Positions 8,844-15,794 of a DNA stretch of 64,000 bases are shown here, piece after piece. Both the position numbers and the translations under genes were made by a program. A model generated the notes under the pieces. That model saw only the letters and a program-made list of their open reading frames with translations. It was not told the origin of the DNA and ran no database searches. Origin of the DNA: CAVQGZ01 sp963712175 (lineage in GTDB: Bacteria; Actinomycetota; Actinomycetes; Jiangellales; Jiangellaceae); contig CAVQGZ010000007.1 in the NCBI GenBank assembly GCA_963712175.1, forward strand, positions 186,001 through 250,000. Direction: 5' to 3'. Each line of letters starts with the position of its first letter. The first letter of the stretch is position 1.

Positions 8844-10100
8844 GTGGACAGGGACCAGCGATCCGGCTCCTCCCCCGGACGTGCGCAGCCGCCGGACCCG
8901 CCGGGACGTTGGGTCGTCCTGCACTGGCTCGGGCTGGCGACGCTCCTGTCGATGACGACGTGGTTCTCCGCGACCGCTGTCGTTCCGCAGCTGACCGACC
9001 AGTGGGGCCTGAGCGCCGCCCACGGCGCGGGCCTGACGCTTGCGGTGCAGCTGGGTTTCGTCGCCGGCGCGATCATCTCGGCAGCCGCCAACCTCGCCGA
9101 CCTCGTGCGACCTCCCACGATGATGCTCTACGGAGCCATCGGCGCGGCCACGGCGAACGGGCTCCTGCTGCTGGCCCCCGGGCCGGGGTCGGCGATCGTC
9201 CTGCGGTTCCTGACCGGCGCGTGCCTCGCTGCTGTCTACCCGCCGGCGCTGAAGCAGATGGCCACGTGGTTCAGGGCGGGGCGAGGCACGGCACTCGGGC
9301 TCATGGTGGGTGCCCTGACCGTCGGCTCGGCGACTCCACACCTGGTCAACGGGCTCGGCGGCGCCGACTGGCGCACGGTCATCGCCGCGACCAGTGCCCT
9401 CACGGCGCTCGGCGGCCTGGTGGCCGCCACTCGCGTACCCGAGGGTCCCTTCCCCTTCGCGAGGGCGACCTTCGACCCGCGCCAGCTCGGGGTCGTGGTG
9501 CGCGACCGAGGCGTACGGCTGGCGTCGTTGGGCTACTTCGGCCACATGTGGGAGCTGTACGCGATGTGGGCGTGGTTCGCGGTATTCATCGCAGACGCGT
9601 TGGCCGACCGGGACGGGGCTGGAGCCACGACAGCAGCCGCCCTCATCACCTTCGTCGTCATCGGGTCGGGTGCGATCGGGTGCGCCGCCGGAGGGGTGCT
9701 GGGTGACCGCTGGGGGCGGACGAAGTCGACCATGCTCGCCATGGCCCTGTCGGGCAGCGCGGCGATCACCGTCGGGCTGCTGCGAGACGGACCGTTGTGG
9801 GCACTGCTGGCCGTGTCGGTCGTGTGGGGGGTCACCGTCATCGCCGACTCCGCCCAGTTCTCCACGATCGTCACGGAGGTCGCCGACCAGCGCTACGTCG
9901 GAACGGCTCTGACCCTGCAGCTCGCGGCGGGGTTCACGCTGACCGGCCTGACCATCGTGCTGGTCCCCCTGGCTCGAGATGCTCTGACGTGGCAGTGGGC
10001 CTTCGCCGTCCTGGCGCCCGGGCCGTTTCTCGGCATCTGGGCGATGAACCGGCTCCGGCGCAGCCCGCTCACGGCGCAGATCGCCGGCGGCCGGGGCTGA
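8844..10100 (+). CDS. MFS transporter
   Basis: A 418-residue major-facilitator carrier with about 12 hydrophobic segments from residue 24 to 405. The CynX/NimT-like opening LATLLSMTTWFSATAVVPQL and the cytoplasmic loop DRWGRTKST (between segments in the second half) support the family. The N-terminus before WVVLHWLG is charged and proline-rich. Substrate is unknown. The GTG start at 8844 has AGGAG immediately before it, closer than ideal, so a start slightly downstream is possible. It is divergent from the hydrolase gene, sharing a 121-bp region. The sigma factor gene follows 97 bp downstream and is probably transcribed separately. Confidence 0.88.
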   Translation: MDRDQRSGSSPGRAQPPDPPGRWVVLHWLGLATLLSMTTWFSATAVVPQLTDQWGLSAAHGAGLTLAVQLGFVAGAIISAAANLADLVRPPTMMLYGAIGAATANGLLLLAPGPGSAIVLRFLTGACLAAVYPPALKQMATWFRAGRGTALGLMVGALTVGSATPHLVNGLGGADWRTVIAATSALTALGGLVAATRVPEGPFPFARATFDPRQLGVVVRDRGVRLASLGYFGHMWELYAMWAWFAVFIADALADRDGAGATTAAALITFVVIGSGAIGCAAGGVLGDRWGRTKSTMLAMALSGSAAITVGLLRDGPLWALLAVSVVWGVTVIADSAQFSTIVTEVADQRYVGTALTLQLAAGFTLTGLTIVLVPLARDALTWQWAFAVLAPGPFLGIWAMNRLRRSPLTAQIAGGRG

Positions 10101-10197
10101 CCCGCTGGCACGAGCACGTCGTCCTACTGTTCACCGATGAGGCCTCGCACCCACGACCCGCAGGAATGGGGGGCGCCTCGAGCCGGGTTCCCGTCCC

Positions 10198-10803
10198 GTG
10201 CGCGTTTCGGCGAGCGGTGAGGCCCTGGTGCCCGAAACCCCCGACAAGCAGGAGGCTGACCGCGACCGTCGTCGCCACGAGGCGTTCGCCGAGTACGTCC
10301 AGCCCGAGCTTGCGGTGATGTATCGCGTGGCCCTGTCGCTGACCCGCGACCCCGCTGATGCCGAGGACCTGGTGCAGGACGCCGTTCTGCGGGCCTTCAG
10401 GGCAGCCGACCGGTTCGACGGACGCCACCCACGTGCCTGGTTGCTGACCATCCTGCGCCGCACGCACCTCAACCGCGTCCGCAAGCGACAGCCGTCGTTG
10501 ATGGCTGACGGGGCCACCGCCGAGCGCGCCTTGGAGGAGATGGGCCCGCCCGTTCCGTCCAGCGAGGAGGTCGCGCTGAGCGGTGAGTTCGAGCCGGTGG
10601 TCGGGGCCGCGCTGGCGTCGCTGCCCGCGGACTTCCTTGCCGTGGTCAAGCTCGTCGACCTGCAGGGTCTCAGCTACGCGCAGGCTGCCGAACAACTCGA
10701 CATCCCGAAGGGCACCGTCATGAGTCGGCTCCACCGCGCCCGGCAACGCGTTCGCACGAGCCTCGACGAGGCCGGGGTCACTCCCCGAGCAGGGAGGAGA
10801 TGA
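10198..10803 (+). CDS. ECF (sigma-70 family) RNA polymerase sigma factor
   Basis: A 201-residue group IV sigma factor with region 2 (AEDLVQDAVLRAFRA, then the -10-recognition stretch FDGRHPRAWLLTILRR) and region 4 (GLSYAQAAEQLDIPKGTVM, followed by SRLHRARQRVR). Region 3 is absent, as in ECF factors. It directs transcription of a stress regulon, with activity held by the adjacent anti-sigma factor. The GTG at 10198 is used here. The GTG at 10228 is preceded by GTGAGG at 5-nt spacing and may be the true start. The stop overlaps the anti-sigma start by ATGA at 10800-10803, so the two genes are translationally coupled. The arrangement resembles SigE/SigR-type modules. Confidence 0.92.
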   Translation: MRVSASGEALVPETPDKQEADRDRRRHEAFAEYVQPELAVMYRVALSLTRDPADAEDLVQDAVLRAFRAADRFDGRHPRAWLLTILRRTHLNRVRKRQPSLMADGATAERALEEMGPPVPSSEEVALSGEFEPVVGAALASLPADFLAVVKLVDLQGLSYAQAAEQLDIPKGTVMSRLHRARQRVRTSLDEAGVTPRAGRR

Positions 10804-11075
10804 GCATGCTCGAACGACTGACGAGGCGACGTTGCCACCAGGTCGCCCGGGTGCTGCAGGACTACCTGGACGGCGAGACCGACCCGACGACGGCGGGCGC
10901 TGTGCACGACCACCTCGAGAAGTGCCGTCGCTGCGGCTTGGAGGCCAAGACGTACCAGGCCATCAAGGACGCCATCCCGGTCGCGCTCGCCGCCGGTGAG
11001 TCCCGGCCGGTCGACCCCGAGGCCGTCTCGCGGTTGAGGCAGTTCACCGAAGCGCTCGCCCACCGCGACGACTGA
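10800..11075 (+). CDS. Zinc-finger anti-sigma factor (zf-HC2)
   Basis: A 91-residue protein carrying the HxxxCxxC signature (HDHLEKCRRCG) near residue 37, with an upstream helical segment CHQVARVLQDYLDGE. These are the marks of ZAS-type anti-sigma factors that bind the cognate ECF sigma and often sense redox state through the zinc thiols. There is no membrane segment, so it is cytosolic. The ATG at 10800 overlaps the sigma stop; the second Met at 10806 is better spaced from AGGAG (10795-10799) and may be the actual start. Pairing with the sigma factor supports the role strongly. Confidence 0.88.
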   Translation: MSMLERLTRRRCHQVARVLQDYLDGETDPTTAGAVHDHLEKCRRCGLEAKTYQAIKDAIPVALAAGESRPVDPEAVSRLRQFTEALAHRDD

Positions 11076-11153
11076 GCGGGCCAACAACCGGACATCGGGC
11101 CCCCGGGCTGACAGGATCGGCGCGATCGATGCCGCCGACCCGGGAGCCCGTTC

Positions 11154-12779
11154 GTGACGCTGCTTCAGTGGCTGACGGCCCTCATGCCGGTGCTGTCCGT
11201 GGCGGTCCTGCTCGTCGGGTTGCGCATGCCGGCGTCGCGGGCCATGCCGTTGGCGCTGGTGATCACCGTGGTCCTGACCCTGCTGGTGTGGCAGGTTCCG
11301 GGACGCACCGTGACCGCCGCCATGGTCGAGGGTCTGGTGATCGGCGGCGGGGTGCTCTTCATCGTGGTCGGAGCCCTCGCCCTGCTGGAGGTGATGCGAG
11401 CGAGCGGTGGCCTGGACGCGATCCGGGTCGAGTTCCAGCGGGTCTCGCACGACTCTCGGGTGCAGATGCTGCTCATCGCCTGGCTGTTCGTCTCGTTCAT
11501 CGAGGGAGCGGCCGGCTTCGGCACGCCGGCTCCGGTGGCCGCCCCGCTGCTGGTAGCGCTGGGCTTCCCGGCGCTGGGGGCGGCCGCGCTGGCTCTGGTG
11601 GGCGACAGCAGCGCAGTGACCTTCGGGGCCGTCGGCACACCGATGATCGTCGGGATCGGCCAAGGGCTCGGCCTGGACCCGACTGCCCAGGAGACCGAGC
11701 AGACCCTGCTCGAGGTGGCCCTGACGGCCGCCGGGATCGACATCCTCGTCGGGCTCGCGATCCCCGTCGGGCTGCTCCTGCTGCTGACCCGGGTCTTTGC
11801 GCGCAAGAAGGTCAAGGGGGTGGCACGCGAGGCCCTGCCTCTGACGATCTTCGCCGCGCTTGCCTACAGCGTCCCTGCCTTCGCCTGGACCTGGCTGCTG
11901 GGCGGCGTCGAGTTCGGCGCGATCCTGGGCGGCATCACCGGCCTCGCTCTTCTCGTGGGAGCGGTCAAGAAGGGATTCCTCGTCCCTTCGCGCACCTGGA
12001 CCGTCAAGTACGGCTACCTCGAGACCGATGGCCCGGACGCACCAGAGCCGGGCGTGCGCACCATGCCGGTATGGCAGGTCTGGGCTCCGTACCTGCTCCT
12101 GGTGGCACTGCTGCTGATCACCCGCCTGATCGCTCCACTGCAGGACTGGCTGCAGTCGGTGAGCCTGCGTGCGGACGACATCCTCGGCACGGGCATCAGC
12201 TCGTCCTGGGAACCGCTGTACTCCCCCGGCGCGATCTTCCTGGTCGTGGCCGCAGCGACGGTCCTCCTGCACAAGGTCCCCCTGCCGACGCTTCGGGTGG
12301 CGGCGGGTCGCACGAGCACGGCCGTGATCGGCACAGCGATCACTCTGGCGGCCTCGGTGCCGCTCGTGCGCGTCTTCCTGAACTCCGCGGAGAACTCCTC
12401 CGGCTTGATGGCCATGCCGGTCGAGCTGGCCAATGCCGGCGCCGCTGCTCTGGGAACCTTCTGGCCCTTGTTCGCGCCAGTCGTGGGGGCACTGGGATCC
12501 TTCGTCTCGGGCAGCGCCACGTTCAGCCACCTCATGTTCGCCCAGCTGCAAGCCGACGTGGCAACGGGGATCGGTGCCGATCAGAGCGTCGTGCTCGCCC
12601 AGCAAGTGGGCGGTGCGAACGCCGGCAACATGGTCTGTGTGGCCAACGTCGTGGCAGTCGCGGGCGTGACGGGGCAGCTCGGCAAGGAGGGCACTCTGAT
12701 CTCGCGCACAGTGCTGCCGATGCTGGCCTACGTCGGCGGGTTCGCCATCGTCGGCTTCGCCCTGGTGCAGCTCTTCTGA
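11154..12779 (+). CDS. lctP: L-lactate permease (LctP family)
   Basis: A 541-residue inner-membrane permease that imports lactate (also glycolate) with protons. It has about 13 hydrophobic segments. Family hallmarks are the conserved FIEGAAGFGTPAPVAAPLL block near residue 117, GDSSAVTFGAVGTPMIVG near 152, and a late GSFVSGSATFSHLMF. Normal family length is 530-560, so it is complete. The start is GTG at 11154. The permease gene stands alone after the anti-sigma gene (78-bp gap). L-lactate dehydrogenase lies 7 kb downstream and pyruvate oxidoreductase 16 kb downstream, so lactate use is a plausible theme for the region. Confidence 0.93.
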   Translation: MTLLQWLTALMPVLSVAVLLVGLRMPASRAMPLALVITVVLTLLVWQVPGRTVTAAMVEGLVIGGGVLFIVVGALALLEVMRASGGLDAIRVEFQRVSHDSRVQMLLIAWLFVSFIEGAAGFGTPAPVAAPLLVALGFPALGAAALALVGDSSAVTFGAVGTPMIVGIGQGLGLDPTAQETEQTLLEVALTAAGIDILVGLAIPVGLLLLLTRVFARKKVKGVAREALPLTIFAALAYSVPAFAWTWLLGGVEFGAILGGITGLALLVGAVKKGFLVPSRTWTVKYGYLETDGPDAPEPGVRTMPVWQVWAPYLLLVALLLITRLIAPLQDWLQSVSLRADDILGTGISSSWEPLYSPGAIFLVVAAATVLLHKVPLPTLRVAAGRTSTAVIGTAITLAASVPLVRVFLNSAENSSGLMAMPVELANAGAAALGTFWPLFAPVVGALGSFVSGSATFSHLMFAQLQADVATGIGADQSVVLAQQVGGANAGNMVCVANVVAVAGVTGQLGKEGTLISRTVLPMLAYVGGFAIVGFALVQLF

Positions 12780-12926
12780 CGGCTGGGGCGCGCCACGGCG
12801 ATTCCCTGGTCACGCTGGGCACCGACCCGGTGGCGCTCGCTGCGCACGCCTCGGCAGATCACGCACGTCGGTGCGGTTCATCAGGTCCACGCCACGATTC
12901 CTGCCACGAGCCGGTGCCGCAGTACC

Positions 12927-13451
12927 GTGACCGATGTGATGTCCACGACCACCGGTGCGACCCGCGTCACCCTGTCGTCCTCGCTGGGCCGGCTGACATC
13001 GACCTTCCGAGCGGCCCCGGCGCCGCGTCAAGCGGACCTCGTCGGCAGGTTCCGTGGCGAGGCGGCAGGCCCGTGGTGGGTGCGGGTACCGGCGCCGATC
13101 CTGCTGGGTGCCACCGGAATGCCTCGGTGGGTGGGCAAGGAGTTCATCGGCGCAGGTACCGAGGGCGGTCTGCGGTGCCACAACCTCGTCGAGCGCGACG
13201 AGGGCGTCGAGCCGTCCCTGCCGATGTCGGCACGAATGGCCCCGTCGCGACTCGACTCGCGTCCGACGCTGCTGCTGACCTACGAGAGGGACGCCCCGCT
13301 ACCGTGGCGCAACGTCACCGACGAGGTGCGCAGCCTCGGCTCCGGCCTGCTGCTCGGGCTGAGCTTCGGCATCCTGCCGGGCGTGCCGCTGGGTGCGCCG
13401 TTCGTGCTCGCCCCGTGGCCCGCAGACACGACTCCAGGAGGGTCCCGATGA
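12927..13451 (+). CDS. Hypothetical protein coupled to WS/DGAT
   Basis: A 174-residue protein I cannot assign to a named family. It has a basic N-terminus, a mid region with PILLGATGMPRWVGKEF and LRCHNLVERDEG, then RPTLLLTYERDAPLPWRNV, and a weakly hydrophobic C-terminal stretch (GSGLLLGLSFGILPGVPLG) that could associate with membrane or lipid. Its stop overlaps the next start as ATGA (13448-13451), so it is translationally coupled to the WS/DGAT enzyme. That coupling suggests a role in neutral-lipid synthesis or droplet surface. The start codon is uncertain: GTG at 12927 or the Met at 12939. Confidence 0.7.
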   Translation: MTDVMSTTTGATRVTLSSSLGRLTSTFRAAPAPRQADLVGRFRGEAAGPWWVRVPAPILLGATGMPRWVGKEFIGAGTEGGLRCHNLVERDEGVEPSLPMSARMAPSRLDSRPTLLLTYERDAPLPWRNVTDEVRSLGSGLLLGLSFGILPGVPLGAPFVLAPWPADTTPGGSR

Positions 13452-14992
13452 CCGACCGCCGGCGCCTGAGCACGCAGGACCAGTTCTGGCTGGAGATGGA
13501 TCGTCCGAACAACCTCATGGTCGTCGACTCGGTCATGTGGACGAGCACGCCCCTGGACTGGGACCGGGTTCGAGAGGTCATGCACCACCGGTTCGCCGGG
13601 CGCTACCCGGTCTTCCGCAGCCTTGCCGTGCACGACGACGACGGCTCGTGGTGGTGGGAGGAGTCCCCGCACTACGACCTCGACGACCACGTGCGCATCG
13701 TGACCCTGGACCACCCCGATGACCCGGCGTCGCTGCAGCGCCTCGTCGCCGAGCACCGCACGCGGATGCTGGATCGGCGAAAGCCGCTCTGGGAGGCGAT
13801 GTGGGTCGAGCGCTACCTCGGCGGCAGCGCCATCGTCACGCGGGCGCACCACGCGATCGCCGACGGCGTGCGCATGGTGGAGCTCGCCATGAGCCTCTTC
13901 GACGGCAGCCCGGACGGGGCGCCGGTGCCCTCACCAGGGGTGACGACCCACGCGGCCAAGGGCCGCGCCCAGGTCGAGGAGCCGACCACGAGGCTTGCGT
14001 CGCGGGACGCTGGGATGAAGGAGCTCGCCGGCGGTGCACGACGAGGCGCGCGTGAGCTCGCGGGCCGCGTGCCGGGCATGGCTCGCAACGCAGCCCGCCT
14101 GGCACGCGCCTCGGTGCTCAACCCCGTCGGTGCCGGGCACGGCTTCATCACCGAGGGTGCCCACGCGGCCAACGACGCCTGGCACTCCCTGGCGACGTCG
14201 ATGCAGGCGGTGCTCCCCGGTGGCGGAGTGGTGAACGTGCTGGCCGCTGCGCCGTCCGACCTCGACGTGGCACGCAAGCTCGTGCTGGGGACCCGGAACG
14301 ACCCCACGCTGTGGACAGGGCACCCCGGAACCAGCAAAGGCGTCGCCTGGGCGGATCCGCTGCCGCTGGCCGACGTTCGGGCCGTGGCCAAGGCCAATGG
14401 CGCGACCATCAACGACGTGCTGGTCAGCTGCCTCGCCAGCTCGCTCGAGCGCTACCTGCGTGCGCATCAGGAGCACTGCGCCTCGGTCACGTTCATGGTG
14501 CCGGTCAACCTGAAGCCGTTGAACGCAACGCTGCCTGACGAGCTGGGGAATGCCTTCGCGGTGATCTACCTCGAGCTGCCGACGAGCAAGCCCGACCCCC
14601 TCGAGGTGCTGAACACGGTCAAGCGACGCATGGCGCGGATGAAGCACGGGCACGAGCCGGCGGTCAACTTCAAGATCCAGGAGGAGATCGCGGGGCTCGG
14701 CCACTCGCTGTACGTGGCATCGATCGACTACTTCGCCAACCGGGCCGTCGGGGTGCTCACCAACGTCCCCGGCCCACAGATGCCGGTGTACCTGGCAGGC
14801 AGCAAGATCGAGGGCATCGTGGGCTGGGCCCCCATGTCGGGTGACCAGGCGATGAGCCTGACCATCTACTCCTACGACGGCAAGGTCATCATCGGCATCG
14901 CGGCCGACACCCAGCTCGTGCCCGGGTACCAGGCGATCGTGGAGCAGTTCCGCGAGGTCTTCGAGGACCTCAAGGCCGCCACCCAGGTCTGA
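13448..14992 (+). CDS. Wax ester synthase / diacylglycerol acyltransferase (WS/DGAT)
   Basis: A 514-residue acyltransferase that esterifies fatty alcohols or diacylglycerol with acyl-CoA, making storage lipid at the membrane or lipid droplet. The catalytic HHxxxDG motif is present as His134-His135 in RAHHAIADGVRM. The second family block, TINDVLVSCLASSL, precedes VPVNLKPLNATLPDELGN. A C-terminal NVPGPQMPVYLAGSKI motif completes the family pattern. The amphipathic stretch around residues 190-250 is longer than in some homologues. The start ATG overlaps the stop of the upstream hypothetical gene. The frame is open far upstream, but that part is antisense or out of frame with lctP and is not a fusion. 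Confidence 0.93.
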   Translation: MTDRRRLSTQDQFWLEMDRPNNLMVVDSVMWTSTPLDWDRVREVMHHRFAGRYPVFRSLAVHDDDGSWWWEESPHYDLDDHVRIVTLDHPDDPASLQRLVAEHRTRMLDRRKPLWEAMWVERYLGGSAIVTRAHHAIADGVRMVELAMSLFDGSPDGAPVPSPGVTTHAAKGRAQVEEPTTRLASRDAGMKELAGGARRGARELAGRVPGMARNAARLARASVLNPVGAGHGFITEGAHAANDAWHSLATSMQAVLPGGGVVNVLAAAPSDLDVARKLVLGTRNDPTLWTGHPGTSKGVAWADPLPLADVRAVAKANGATINDVLVSCLASSLERYLRAHQEHCASVTFMVPVNLKPLNATLPDELGNAFAVIYLELPTSKPDPLEVLNTVKRRMARMKHGHEPAVNFKIQEEIAGLGHSLYVASIDYFANRAVGVLTNVPGPQMPVYLAGSKIEGIVGWAPMSGDQAMSLTIYSYDGKVIIGIAADTQLVPGYQAIVEQFREVFEDLKAATQV

Positions 14993-15017
14993 GCCGCCGC
15001 ACCCCGGCGCGTCGTGC

Positions 15018-15120
15018 ATGGAGCCGCCGGTTCGCGTCCCCCTCCATGGATGGGGCCGTTGGTGCGCTCAGCGCACCAACGCGTCCAACCACCCACTCCA
15101 CTGCGAACCAGCGGCTCCAT
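15018..15120. terminator. Nested palindromes between WS/DGAT and the repeat-protein gene
   Basis: An outer inverted repeat (15018-15035 with 15103-15120, 17 of 18 bp matched) encloses a perfect 11-bp hairpin (15057-15067 / 15071-15081, loop TCA). The inner hairpin sits between two convergent genes and could terminate both. The outer arms are unusually long for a terminator and would form a cruciform or a long RNA stem. Confidence 0.6.
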
Positions 15121-15156
15121 CGATCACACCCTGCGGACCGATGGGCGGCGAGCGCC

Positions 15157-15711
15157 TCACCCGGTGGCGTCGTTCACCGGGCCGGCGTTCGGCCACGACA
15201 TCGGTGCCAGGTTGTCCGGGAACCCGCCGGGGGTCTGCGCCAGGTGCTCCATGCGCAGGCTGGTGGTCATCGGGAAGCCGAATCCACCGGTGACGTCGTT
15301 CACCGGGCCGGCGTTCGGTGCCAGGTTGTCCGGGAACCCGCCGGGGGTCTGCGCCAGGTGCTCCATGCGCAGGCTGGTGGTCATCGGGAAGCCGATGGGC
15401 GCCTGTGCCAGGTGCTCACGCGCCAGGCTGTACTCGTTGCCGTACTGGAAGCCCGCGTCCGTGTCCGTCAGCGCACTGATCGCGAGCCCGCCACCGACGG
15501 CGACCGCACCCACGGCCACACCCACGGCCAGGTAGCGCAGCCACGAGCGCTTCGGCTGCCCGTACTCGACCTCGGGAGCCTCCTTGCTCAAGTCAGGCAT
15601 CTCGTGCAGCTCGACACGCTGCTCGGGAGCCGTCACCATCTCTTCGGCGGGGACGCCACGCGGCGGTGGAAGAAGTGCCCCACCTTCTTTGCGTTCGATG
15701 GTCTTGGCCAT
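15157..15711 (-). CDS. Membrane-anchored protein with near-identical C-terminal repeats
   Basis: A 184-residue protein of no family I recognise. The cytoplasmic N-terminus (about 1-55) is charged. One transmembrane segment follows (SWLRYLAVGVAVGAVAVGGG). The outer part is nearly all repeats: GFPMTTSLRMEHLAQTPGG followed by FPDNLAPNAGPVND(V/A)TG, two almost perfect copies, plus a shorter first copy (YSLAREHLAQAPIGFP). The last copy has MSWP inserted. The start at 15711 has GGAGGCG at ideal spacing. The single anchor and short outer repeats could suit surface display or envelope interaction. The repeats are conserved at DNA level, so copy number may change by slippage. Confidence 0.7.
   Translation of the reverse strand: MAKTIERKEGGALLPPPRGVPAEEMVTAPEQRVELHEMPDLSKEAPEVEYGQPKRSWLRYLAVGVAVGAVAVGGGLAISALTDTDAGFQYGNEYSLAREHLAQAPIGFPMTTSLRMEHLAQTPGGFPDNLAPNAGPVNDVTGGFGFPMTTSLRMEHLAQTPGGFPDNLAPMSWPNAGPVNDATG
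15169..15394. repeat. Tandem ~100-bp direct repeat inside the repeat-protein gene
   Basis: Copy 1 is 15169-15281 and copy 2 is 15295-15394. They are essentially identical apart from a 12-bp insertion in copy 1 that adds four residues. The near-perfect DNA identity, including third positions, points to recent duplication or gene conversion. Confidence 0.85.
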
Positions 15712-15794
15712 GACGCCTCCTCTCCTCATCTCCCATCATCGGCGCTCTGGGGGCACGGAGCGCCCGTAGAACTACCGGTATCGGCTCGGGTCGG

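Noticed and set aside
10674..12605. A 643-codon minus-strand frame across the anti-sigma and lctP genes
   Set aside because: Composition is Arg/His/Gln-rich and unlike protein; antisense shadow of lctP.
11129..13447. Possible N-terminal extension of WS/DGAT
   Set aside because: The open frame upstream of ATG 13448 overlaps lctP and the coupled hypothetical gene out of frame; low-complexity and not homologous to the family.
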